Assembly (NCBI GenBank): GCA_947573925.1
Contig: CANPHS010000006.1
Span: 1 to 40,820, forward strand
Reading direction: 5' to 3'
Source: an uncultured Enterorhabdus sp.
Lineage (GTDB): Bacteria; Actinomycetota; Coriobacteriia; Coriobacteriales; Eggerthellaceae
DNA length: 40,820 nucleotides
The notes beneath the pieces were generated by a model, which searched no databases, was not told the origin of the DNA, and saw only the letters and a program-made list of their open reading frames with translations. A program made the translations under genes and the position numbers. Positions within the stretch are counted from its first letter, which is position 1. Each line of letters opens with the position of its first letter. Positions 7,982 to 14,954 of this stretch are shown here, piece after piece.

Positions 7982-8165
7982 AGCGAAACGGAAAAGAGCT
8001 GAATCCTCCTGAAAGCATTCTTCCTTTCCCTTTCCTTTCCTTCTTCTCTCTTTTGGAAGTCGGGCACCCCTCAACAGCCCGCTTCCGCGAGAACGAGATC
8101 TCCCCAATCCGTTCTCGAACCCCTGCAAGAGGCGGCCTTCCCCAGGCCGCCTCACTTCTTCTTAA
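7982..8165 (+). ncRNA. Candidate small RNA 2 (three hairpins, C-rich loops)
   Basis: Downstream of a TATACT box lies a single-stranded TCCTCCTG, complementary to the Shine-Dalgarno, and then a long pyrimidine tract. Three hairpins follow in series: GGAAG-t-CGGGC / GCCCGCTTCC (8055-8086), CGAGAACG / CGTTCTCG (8088-8117) and GAGGCGGCC / GGCCGCCTC (8129-8153) with ACTTCTTCTT after it. Their loops are ACCCCTCAACA, a CTCCCC-containing loop and TTCCCCA. C-rich loops of this kind mark many Gram-positive antisense regulators that mask ribosome sites. No convincing ORF overlaps. Confidence 0.4.
8129..8153 (+). terminator. Terminator of candidate small RNA 2
   Basis: A 9-bp perfect stem (GAGGCGGCC / GGCCGCCTC) with a 7-nt loop followed by CTTCTTCTT. 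It may also end yerC transcription from the other strand. Confidence 0.6.
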
Positions 8166-8210
8166 GGCACGTGCCTCAGCTGCGATTGCCGTTCTTGCGC
8201 TCCCGATGCC

Positions 8211-8516
8211 CTAGGATTCCGCAGGCGCCGCGTCTTGGCCGAGAATAGCCAGAGCGCGCTCATAGCCGCCAGCGCCGTAGCTGAGGCACTTCGACACCCG
8301 GGCGATGGTGGTGGCCGACGCGCCGGTCTCCGCCTCGATGGCCGCGTAGGACTTCCCCGCCGACAAGAGCCGCGCCACCCCGAGGCGCTGGGCGATCTCG
8401 CGAATCTCGCGCACGGTGAACAGGTCTTCCAACAGCGCGAAGATGGCGTCCGGGTCGTCCATCGCCGCGAGCACCTTCAGAAGATCGTCCACTTCCGCCG
8501 TGCGAATTTCCGCCAT
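8211..8516 (-). CDS. TrpR-like protein, YerC/YecD family
   Basis: A 101-aa cytosolic DNA-binding protein related to the Trp repressor fold, of unknown regulon. ATG 8516 (MAEIRTAEVDDLLK) has GGGAGGA 6-7 bases upstream; the track's earlier start has no ribosome site. FTVREIREIAQRLGVARLL followed by SYAAIEAETGASATTIARVSKCL is the family helix-turn-helix. The length matches the ~100-residue family. It is monocistronic and convergent with candidate small RNA 2. Confidence 0.88.
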   Translation of the reverse strand: MAEIRTAEVDDLLKVLAAMDDPDAIFALLEDLFTVREIREIAQRLGVARLLSAGKSYAAIEAETGASATTIARVSKCLSYGAGGYERALAILGQDAAPAES

Positions 8517-8603
8517 CGTATGTCCTCCCACACCTCGCAAGCCCGAAAGGCCTGCCGCCAGCCCTATAAGTAAGTAAGGACCATTGTACTCCAACACAGT
8601 AGA

Positions 8604-9140
8604 GTGGCGAAGCCGTTTCGGAGAACGCCCATTTCCCAGCCGGCCTTGTCCTGCGCGTCAATCGAATTACAAAGCCGGGATTGCCCCTCTCCTCTTACGA
8701 GAACCGGGACGCTTTCAAGATCTATCTGTTCGACGTGGGACTTCTGGGTGCTGCAAGCCGCCTCGATGCTTCGGTTCTCTCTCGTTAATGGCCACGAGTT
8801 GTTTTCCGAGTTCAAGGGCGCCCTTACCGAGAACTACGTGTGCCAGGAACTCGTCGCTTCGGGCAAGGTAATTCCCTACTACTGGTCGGCTGAGAACTCC
8901 TCGGGGGAGGTCGACTTCGTGTACGATTACGACCGCTCCGTCGTAGCCGTCGAAGCGAAAGCAGCCACGAACCTGAAGGCCAAAAGCCTGCGCCTGTTCG
9001 TAGAGCGCAACCACCTCGGCCGAGGCCTGCGCCTGTCGCTTTCCCCCTTCAAGGAGCAGGACTGGGTGGTGAACCTACCCCTGTACGCAATGGGTTTGCT
9101 ACCTGAGTGGTTCAAGGAGCTCCAGGGGAACAATAGATAA
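8604..9140 (+). pseudogene. Remnant of a DUF4143-type ATPase, C-terminal end only, frameshifted
   Basis: The 178-aa ORF in the track joins two reading frames of one old gene. In the third frame, bases ~8603-8788 read ...RVNRITKPGLPLSSYENRDA and FKIYLFDVGLLGAASRLDAS, then a stop. The track frame continues the same protein as NGHELFSEFKGALTENYVCQ to the end, with EVDFVYDY and VVAVEAKA as the nuclease-like acidic/Lys core. This is the C-terminal DUF4143 region of AAA ATPases that normally run about 400-430 aa. The Walker-containing N-terminal half is absent and an upstream in-frame TAG precedes the remnant. It is therefore a decayed pseudogene, different in sequence from the intact ATPase at 12225. 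Confidence 0.8.
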
Positions 9141-9247
9141 AGCCCGGAGTGTGCGGCTCTGGACCCTGGGGGAACGGCGAATTATTGTCCTTTTATTGCA
9201 AAGGCTTTTCAGCTGGCCGCGAAACCTGAACCACGGCCTGTTTCCGC

Positions 9248-9253
9248 TATACT
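9248..9253 (+). promoter_or_regulatory. -10 box of the DUF3990 gene
   Basis: TATACT lies 40 bp upstream of the GTG start, in an AT-richer stretch. There is no good -35. Confidence 0.4.
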
Positions 9254-9292
9254 GGCTGCGAAGACCATTCGCGCCAAGTCGAAGGAGGTCCC

Positions 9293-9925
9293 GTGCTGCT
9301 CTACCATGGCTCGCGTCACGGCATTGACGGGCCCATTGCGCCTATCAGCCGAGATCGGTGCGATTTCGGTCGGGGCTTCTACCTGGGCACGGAACCAACG
9401 CAGCCACTCACGCTGATCTGCGATTTTCCCGATGCCCGTTTCTATACCGTTGAGCTTGACCTTGACGGTCTCGACGTGCGCGAACTTTCCGCCGACGCAA
9501 CCTGGGCCCTTGTCGTCGCCTACCATCGCGGCAAGATGGAACAGGCCCGCGACACCGACCTCTATGTGGCGACGGCCGCCGTGCTTGAGGGCGCAGATGT
9601 TGCCGTCGGACCCATCGCCAACGACCGCATGTTCGTCGTCCTTGATCGCTTCTTCAACGGGGAAATCACCGACGTCGCCCTTATAAAGAGCCTTTCCGCG
9701 CTGCAGCTAGGCAACCAAGTGGTGGCACTCACCCAAGCTGCATGCGATGCCATTCGCATCGTGGACAAGCGCGGCCTCAGCGAAGACGAGCGGACCGAGC
9801 TGATTGCCACGAGCGAGGCAAACCGTGCCGAAGGAGTAGCCTTGGCGGAGCGCATCTGCCGCGATTATCGCCGCGAGGGACGCTTCTTCGATGAGATATT
9901 GGAAGCCGGTGTTCCCCTTGGCTGA
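9293..9925 (+). CDS. DUF3990 protein, ADP-ribosyltransferase-like
   Basis: A 210-aa protein with a GTG start preceded by GGAGG at 5 bases. The N-terminus LLYHGSRHGIDGPIAP and then DFGRGFYLGT match the conserved DUF3990 blocks, which in ADP-ribosyltransferase folds supply the His and Tyr of the NAD site. VAVGPIANDRMF matches the family GPxAND block and LQLGNQVVALT the final strand with its Gln. The C-terminal ~50 residues are an added helical region. In other genomes DUF3990 genes are small, patchily distributed and next to a partner gene, suggesting a toxin-antitoxin or effector role; that is inference. It overlaps the next ORF by 35 bp, so the two are translationally coupled. Confidence 0.75.
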   Translation: MLLYHGSRHGIDGPIAPISRDRCDFGRGFYLGTEPTQPLTLICDFPDARFYTVELDLDGLDVRELSADATWALVVAYHRGKMEQARDTDLYVATAAVLEGADVAVGPIANDRMFVVLDRFFNGEITDVALIKSLSALQLGNQVVALTQAACDAIRIVDKRGLSEDERTELIATSEANRAEGVALAERICRDYRREGRFFDEILEAGVPLG

Positions 9926-10346
9926 CCTGCGATTGGACCAGAGGCAGCTGTGCGACATCCAAGGGCGGCTCTTCGAACTGGCCCGCGCCAACGGCTACGA
10001 TTGCCCCGCCTTTATCGCCGCCTTCATGGAAAGCGACGTAGCCCGGCGCATGGACGCAACGTTCGACTTTCTGCAATGGGCCGGCGAGGAATACCTGCTA
10101 GAAGAACTGAACGACGAGGTGGGCGGCCTGCCCCGAGCCGGCACTACCTGGGGCCGCGAGCCCATGTACTGGACCGGCTGGCTGTACCGCTTTTGGCACT
10201 ACCTCACCGGCGAGACGAGCCGCGGCATCCACGCCACCGCCGATGCCGTCACCATGGGCGGCGCCTACCTCGGCATGCACGTACTGGACCCGGAGCTTGC
10301 TATTGAAAATCTGAAGGAGCTGGCGGCGCAACGGTCGCAGGCCTAA
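9891..10346 (+). CDS. Partner of DUF3990 protein, unknown function
   Basis: Up to 151 aa. ATG 9891 overlaps the DUF3990 gene by 35 bp. TTG 9918, preceded by GGAAG, would start at LADLRLDQ and is equally plausible. The protein is helical: an N-terminal helix pair (LCDIQGRLFELARANGYDCP), DVARRMDATFDFLQWAGEEY, then an aromatic block PMYWTGWLYRFWHYLTGETS and GAYLGMHVLDPELAIENL. I know similar proteins encoded beside DUF3990 in Firmicutes but no assigned function. The tight coupling suggests it is the antitoxin or immunity half of the pair. Confidence 0.7.
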   Translation: MRYWKPVFPLADLRLDQRQLCDIQGRLFELARANGYDCPAFIAAFMESDVARRMDATFDFLQWAGEEYLLEELNDEVGGLPRAGTTWGREPMYWTGWLYRFWHYLTGETSRGIHATADAVTMGGAYLGMHVLDPELAIENLKELAAQRSQA

Positions 10347-10451
10347 GCGATTTCCTTGCCCGTGCTTTTCAAAGCCATGGCCCTTCAGGCCGTTTAGCGG
10401 AAAGACCATCCTTCGAAGAAAGCGCTGAAGGGCGGCTAGTACGAGCCGGAC

Positions 10452-11834
10452 TTAAGCGGCCTTCCGCAACGTGCGGGCGTAGGCGAGGGCGAGGGCGGTG
10501 CCGGTGAGGGCTATGGCGGCGGCTACGGCCATGGCGGCGGCGAAGCCCTCGGCGCTGGCCTGGGCGGCCGGGGTGCCGGCGGCGGCAATGCCGGTAGCGG
10601 CGGCGCTCATGACGCCGATGTAGAGGGCCGGCCCCAGGCAGGCGGACAGCTGCACGGCCATGGACATGAGGGTGACGCCGTGGGCGTCCAGCTCGTCGGG
10701 AAGGCGGCGCAGGCCGGCGGTCTGGGCCGGCGAGAGCACCATGCCCGTGCCGAGGTAGCCGAAGAACATGCCCGCGGGGGCCGCGGCCACCACTCCCGCG
10801 AGCGCCCCGCCAATGGTGACGAGCAGCCCCGCCGTGGCGACGCCGAGCCCTGCGGGCAGCACGGGCCATTCCCCGCGCCGGTCGAGCACGCGGCCCGAGA
10901 GCACCGAGGCCGTAGCGTTGGCCAAAACCGGCGCCACCATGAGCACGCCGGCGGTGCTGGCGGCCAGCCCCGCGGCCTCCTCGAAGTACAGCGGCGCCAT
11001 GACCGACAGGGAGAAGTAGGTCATCATGGTGATCATCACGAGCACGGCCGCCGGCCAGAACGCGGGCTGGCGCACCGGCTCCAGGGACACGAGCGGGCGG
11101 GGCAGGCGCACCTGGCGCCGGGCGAACCAGCCGAGGGCGAAGGCGGCGCCGGCGAGGGCCGCGGCCCCCACCGCTGGGTGCAGGGCCACGTCCGAGAGGC
11201 CCACCGACAACAGCGTCACGCCTGAGGCCACGAGCAGGGCCGAGGGCGCGTCGAACCCGCCGCGCACCGGTTCGCGGCCGCCGCGCACCACGAAAGCGCC
11301 CGCCACGGCCAGCAGCACCGCGGCCGCCAGGGGCACCGCGAACACGCTGCGCCACCCAAGGTCGCTCACCATGAAGCCGGTGACGATGGGGGCGGTGGCG
11401 GGGCCGATGGTGATCATGGCCGAGCCGATGGCCAGGTAGGTGCCCATATTCTCGTGGGGCACGCGATCCACGATGACGTTCATCATAAGGGGGATGAACA
11501 CGCCGGTGCCCACGGCCTGCACGAGTCGCGCCACCAGCAGCAGCGCGAAGTTCGGCGCCACGAGGCCGCCGAGGGAACCGGCAATGCTCAAGCCCGCAGC
11601 GGCGAAGAACAGCGCCCGCATGGTGAGGCGCCGGTACAGATAGGCCATGCAGGTGACCACCACGGTCACGGCGATCATGTAGCCGGTGACGAGCCACTGG
11701 GCGGTGACGGCGTCCACGGCGAAGTCGCCCATGATGGACACGAGCGCCATGTTCACCAAATTCTCGTTGAAGCCGGCCAAAAACCCACAGCCGTAGAAGA
11801 CCGCCAGCAGCGCCTTGAGCGAAGGGGTGCGCAT
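10452..11834 (-). CDS. DHA2-family MFS multidrug efflux transporter
   Basis: A 460-aa integral membrane drug:H+ antiporter of the EmrB/QacA (DHA2) type. Many hydrophobic segments span the whole length, consistent with 12-14 helices. NLVNMALVSIMGDFAVDAVT and QWLVTGYMIAVTVVV are the DHA2 helix-1/2 signature. RLVQAVGTGVFIPLMM is the motif B region with its Arg, and IGPATAPIVTGF is motif C of antiporters. FFGYLGTGMVLSPAQTAGLR is the DHA2 C-terminal repeat. The start ATG 11834 follows an AAAGG-type site. It is monocistronic behind a ~170-nt structured leader. The substrate is unknown. Confidence 0.9.
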   Translation of the reverse strand: MRTPSLKALLAVFYGCGFLAGFNENLVNMALVSIMGDFAVDAVTAQWLVTGYMIAVTVVVTCMAYLYRRLTMRALFFAAAGLSIAGSLGGLVAPNFALLLVARLVQAVGTGVFIPLMMNVIVDRVPHENMGTYLAIGSAMITIGPATAPIVTGFMVSDLGWRSVFAVPLAAAVLLAVAGAFVVRGGREPVRGGFDAPSALLVASGVTLLSVGLSDVALHPAVGAAALAGAAFALGWFARRQVRLPRPLVSLEPVRQPAFWPAAVLVMITMMTYFSLSVMAPLYFEEAAGLAASTAGVLMVAPVLANATASVLSGRVLDRRGEWPVLPAGLGVATAGLLVTIGGALAGVVAAAPAGMFFGYLGTGMVLSPAQTAGLRRLPDELDAHGVTLMSMAVQLSACLGPALYIGVMSAAATGIAAAGTPAAQASAEGFAAAMAVAAAIALTGTALALAYARTLRKAA

Positions 11835-11909
11835 GGGCCCAACCTTTCTTCCGCATCCGAACCGTGAAGCGCGGCGGAACCCAGGGAACGGCCGCAGGCA
11901 GCGTAGATA

Positions 11910-11991
11910 CGAGGGTGCGGGGGCCGGCTTGTCGCCAGGGCCGGTGCACGGGCCGGCGGAGGCGGTATGCGCCGCCCGCTCGGCACCCTCG
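11910..11991 (-). promoter_or_regulatory. Structured leader of the MFS gene (three-way junction)
   Basis: In the MFS transcript, CGAGGGTGC and GCACCCTCG form a perfect 9-bp closing stem. It encloses two hairpins: a GGCGG/CCGCC-type stem with loop GCATA, and CCGGC...GCCGG. The closing stem begins about 13 nt after the predicted start site (TACACT at 12016-12011), so nearly the whole leader is folded. It resembles a riboswitch or attenuator but matches none I can name. Confidence 0.45.
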
Positions 11992-12010
11992 CCGCGTTCT
12001 GCAAGCCGCT

Positions 12011-12016
12011 AGTGTA
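12011..12016 (-). promoter_or_regulatory. MFS gene -10 box
   Basis: TACACT on the minus strand, about 177 bp before the MFS start codon and just upstream of the folded leader. The -35 is weak. Confidence 0.35.
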
Positions 12017-12146
12017 GCGCAAGAAGCCCGCCCGCCACGGAATCGTCACGGACGGGCGACGCGGGCGTAGCGAGAGAGGGAGCTCCGAAGCAATTCCCAG
12101 CACAAACAGAGTTACATCGCCAGATCGTTGGGTCTTGCTTCCAATA

Positions 12147-12189
12147 GAATTAAAAATTTTTAATTCAATGTAAGATATTCTGATAGAAT
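12147..12189 (+). promoter_or_regulatory. AT-rich palindrome and promoter of the ATPase gene
   Basis: GAATTAAAAATTTTTAATTC (12147-12166) is a perfect 20-bp palindrome in an otherwise GC-rich region. It overlaps a possible -35 (TTAATT, 12160-12165), which is 18 bp from TAGAAT (12184-12189). The arrangement suggests self-repression or another operator. The sharp drop in GC suggests a transferred promoter. Confidence 0.5.
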
Positions 12190-12224
12190 AAGAGAAGCTT
12201 AATTCCTTTGTTCAAGGAGGCACG

Positions 12225-13463
12225 ATGGTTCCCCGCACTCTCTATCTGGAGCGCATCCGACCCTTTTACGACTCGCCGCTCATTAAGGTCATTGTCGGCG
12301 TACGTCGGTGCGGAAAATCGGTGCTTCTGCAACAAATTGCCTCGGAGCTAGGACGCGAAGCCCCAGCGAGTCTTATTGTCTTCATTGACTTCGACGATTA
12401 CGCCAACCGACACCTGCTAGATCCCGAGCAGTTGCACGAACACATTATCTCCCAGATAGACAAGCACCCCGGCCAAAAGGCCTATCTGCTCTTCGACGAG
12501 ATTCAGAATGTCCCCGATTTCGAACTGGTCATCAACTCGCTGAACAACTCGAGCCGTGCGAGCATCTTCCTCACGGGCTCGAACTCCAAGCTGCTTTCGG
12601 GAGAGCTCGCTACCAAACTCGGAGGCCGCACACTGTCGTTTCGCATGATGCCTTTCAACTTCCGGGAATTCCTCCAGTTTAAGGAGGATGAGCTTCGTCC
12701 CGGTGTTTTCAGCGGCCACCTGGATCCCGATGCGTTGCTCCCTCTTTATCTGGAGTGGGGAGGTTTTCCCCTGGTCTGCGCCCAAGACACCGATGAGTCG
12801 CGCCGGGTGGTGCTCGACAACCTGTACAGCTCCATCGTGCTGCGCGACATCATTCAGCGTAGCAAAGTGTCCTCGGCTGTCACCTTGGAAAACGTGCTCG
12901 ACTACCTCATCGCCAACTCCTCGGCTACGATTTCGGGCAACAACATCGCCGCCTCCCTCTCCGACTCGGCACGCAAAGTCTCGGCTCCCACCGTGTATGA
13001 TCTACTGCGCTCCATTGAGGAGTCTTATGTCGTAAGCAAGGTTGATCGATTCGACATTCGAGGCAAGAAAGTGCTTTCCTTTGAAGCCAAGGAATACGTG
13101 TGCGACCTCGGTTTCTTCCATGTGCGCAAGAACCGCGTCAAAGACGAGTGGAACTGCATTCTGGAAACCGTCGTCTTCAACGAGCTCATCAGCCGCGGCA
13201 TGCGCGTCTACATCGGCAAGACCTACCGAGGCGAGATAGACTTCATCGCTGAACGCGACGGAAAACGCTGCTACATTCAAGTCGCCTATCTCATGCCCAC
13301 CGAAGAAACGAGGGAGCGCGAATTCGGAGCCTACGCCGCCATTCAGGACAACTATCCCAAGTACGTCATCTCCATGGATCCGATCACCGCCAGCCGCAAC
13401 GGCATTGTGCATCTGCGCCTACTGGACTTTTTGCTTGACGAGAGCCTGCTTACGCTCGGATAA
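12225..13463 (+). CDS. AAA ATPase with DUF4143 domain
   Basis: A 412-aa cytosolic protein of the widespread AAA_14/DUF4143 family. Walker A is GVRRCGKS (residues 25-32), Walker B YLLFDEIQ (~87-94), and sensor 1 FLTGSNSKLL. MMPFNFREFLQF and LYLEWGGFP are family blocks. The C-terminal DUF4143 part contains a winged-helix stretch and a PD-(D/E)XK-like core: EVDF-type GEIDFIAERDGKRCYIQVAY. The function is not established; these genes are mobile accessory genes often present in several copies. The start ATG 12225 has AAGGAGG 6 bases upstream. It is monocistronic, with a codon use somewhat less GC-biased than its neighbours. Confidence 0.88.
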   Translation: MVPRTLYLERIRPFYDSPLIKVIVGVRRCGKSVLLQQIASELGREAPASLIVFIDFDDYANRHLLDPEQLHEHIISQIDKHPGQKAYLLFDEIQNVPDFELVINSLNNSSRASIFLTGSNSKLLSGELATKLGGRTLSFRMMPFNFREFLQFKEDELRPGVFSGHLDPDALLPLYLEWGGFPLVCAQDTDESRRVVLDNLYSSIVLRDIIQRSKVSSAVTLENVLDYLIANSSATISGNNIAASLSDSARKVSAPTVYDLLRSIEESYVVSKVDRFDIRGKKVLSFEAKEYVCDLGFFHVRKNRVKDEWNCILETVVFNELISRGMRVYIGKTYRGEIDFIAERDGKRCYIQVAYLMPTEETREREFGAYAAIQDNYPKYVISMDPITASRNGIVHLRLLDFLLDESLLTLG

Positions 13464-13531
13464 CCAACAGTCAAACTCTCTTACCCCTGCTGCGTCTCTA
13501 TCGTCCCGTAAACGCGGACCAGCTCCCTTTA

Positions 13532-14041
13532 TCAAAGGCTTTGGCGCATTGATCCCATAGCCGTCATGTCAGACTGTTCTTCCATCCAGAAGGCGTCGAA
13601 GGCGTCCATGAGTTCCATGCGGGAGTGGACGTCGCACTTGCGGTAGATGCTGTGGACGTGGGCGCGCACCGTGGACTCGGCGATGAACAGCTTCTCGGCG
13701 GCGAAGCTGGTGGTGCGGCCAGCCAGCAGGTAGGCGGCCACCTCCGCCTCGCGACGGGACAGGCCCCGGGCGTCGGCGAAGGCCGCGGCCGCCTCCTCGC
13801 GGGTGGGGCCCTCGGCGCCGCCCTCGGCGAGGGCGCGGTCGTCGGCCACCGAGGCCAGGGAGGACAGATCGCGCTCGGTGAACACGACGGAAGCCGCCAT
13901 GAGGGCCGCAAAGAGGCCCAACGCCACGAGGAACGCGACCGTGGCGTGCACCCCCGCCAGAAACAGCCATGCCCAGAAAAACCCGAACCCGAGAAACCGC
14001 ACGGGAAAGAGGTTCCCGTCTGCGCCCCTATCGGTTGCCAT
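13532..14041 (-). CDS. Short membrane-bound LuxR-family regulator
   Basis: A 169-aa transcription factor. I chose ATG 14041 (MATDRGADG), preceded by GGAGG at 8 bases, over the track start. Residues ~15-55 form two hydrophobic segments (FLGFGFFWAWLFLAG, ATVAFLVALGLFAALMAASV). The C-terminal HTH is typical: LSRREAEVAAYLLAG, FAAEKLFIAESTVRAHVHSI, YRKCDVHSRMELMDAF. Eggerthellaceae carry many LuxR regulators with 10-12 membrane helices next to molybdoenzyme genes; this one keeps only two, so its sensor half is unusually short. It is divergent from cluster 1 and is its likely regulator. Confidence 0.85.
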   Translation of the reverse strand: MATDRGADGNLFPVRFLGFGFFWAWLFLAGVHATVAFLVALGLFAALMAASVVFTERDLSSLASVADDRALAEGGAEGPTREEAAAAFADARGLSRREAEVAAYLLAGRTTSFAAEKLFIAESTVRAHVHSIYRKCDVHSRMELMDAFDAFWMEEQSDMTAMGSMRQSL

Positions 14042-14080
14042 AGTGCCAGCCTCCCTTCCCTTCACGGGGTCTTCCCACAA

Positions 14081-14159
14081 CTAAACGCTCTCCACCTGCG
14101 GTTTCGCCGAACCTAAGCGTTTTGGTGGAGGGGAATATTTCCGTTTTTACAGCGTTTAG
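14081..14159. promoter_or_regulatory. Repeated LuxR-type operator motifs
   Basis: CTAAACGCT (14081-14089), CTAAGCGTT (14113-14121) and the inverted AGCGTTTAG (14151-14159) occur within 79 bp of the divergent promoter region. They are likely binding sites of the adjacent LuxR protein. Confidence 0.5.
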
Positions 14160-14203
14160 GAGAATGTTCAGCACCCCGTTGTCCGCGTAACCTTGCCTGC
14201 CAA

Positions 14204-14237
14204 GGGAGGCTCGAAATGACGAGTGGATGAGCCTCCC
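14204..14237 (+). promoter_or_regulatory. Leader hairpin before cluster 1
   Basis: GGGAGGCT / AGCCTCCC forms a perfect 8-bp stem with an inner CTCG/CGAG extension. It is 60 bp upstream of the NapG-like start. There is no U tract, so it is a leader structure and not a terminator. Confidence 0.45.
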
Positions 14238-14297
14238 GCAGTGTACCAGAAACCCAGCGCCGCCGTCTTGCGGCGACCGCGCGAGAGGAGACGCGTG

Positions 14298-14954
14298 ATG
14301 GAGAAGAGGGAAGAGCGCACAGCCGCCGAGGCGCCAAAGGCAGCCGAAGCCGGCCAGGGCCCGGGGCTCAGCCGCCGGTCGCTTATCGGCGGGGCCGTGA
14401 TGGCCGCCGGACTGGTGGCTTTCGGAGGCGCCACCGTGGCCTTCGGCGACGAAACTGAACAGCTGCGGCCCCCGGGAGGCCAGGACGCCGACCGGTTCTG
14501 GGGCGCGTGCATCCGCTGCGACCGCTGCCGGGCGGCCTGCCCGCTTGCCGCCATCGGCGTGGAGGGGCTCACCCCCGGCATTATCGGGGCGCGGCTGCCG
14601 ATCATGGATTTTCGCGAGGGCTACTGCGACATGTGCGACGGCGCCTTCCGCTGCATCGCCGCCTGCCCCACCGGGGCGCTTACGGCCTTCGACCCCTACG
14701 TGGACAAGATCGGCATGGCCGTGGTAGACGAGGCCGAGTGCCAGCTGTACGGCATCTCGGGCACGTGCAACGCGCCCTGCATCGATGCCTGCGAGTGGGA
14801 CGCCCTGTCCCTGGACGAGAACGGGCGCCTGGTGGTGGACGAAAAGCGCTGCAACGGCTGCGGCGCCTGCGAGTACGTTTGCCCCACGAGCGCCTATCGC
14901 AATTACGACGCCAGCAACAAGCGCGGCATCAATGTGGAGGTGTGGCATGGCTAA
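14298..14954 (+). CDS. NapG-like Tat-exported 4Fe-4S ferredoxin
   Basis: A 218-aa iron-sulfur protein. I chose ATG 14298 (MEKREERTAA), with GAGAGGAG 8 bases upstream. The twin-arginine signal is SRRSLIGGAVMAAGLVAFGG (~25-44), so it works on the outer face. Four Cys-rich cluster motifs follow: CIRCDRCRAACP (71-82), CDMCDGAFRCIAACP, CNAPCIDACEW and CNGCGACEYVCP. By homology to NapG/MauM it takes electrons from the membrane NapH partner and passes them to the periplasmic-side reductase. It is the first gene of the cluster 1 operon and overlaps the NapH-like gene by 8 bp. Confidence 0.88.
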   Translation: MEKREERTAAEAPKAAEAGQGPGLSRRSLIGGAVMAAGLVAFGGATVAFGDETEQLRPPGGQDADRFWGACIRCDRCRAACPLAAIGVEGLTPGIIGARLPIMDFREGYCDMCDGAFRCIAACPTGALTAFDPYVDKIGMAVVDEAECQLYGISGTCNAPCIDACEWDALSLDENGRLVVDEKRCNGCGACEYVCPTSAYRNYDASNKRGINVEVWHG

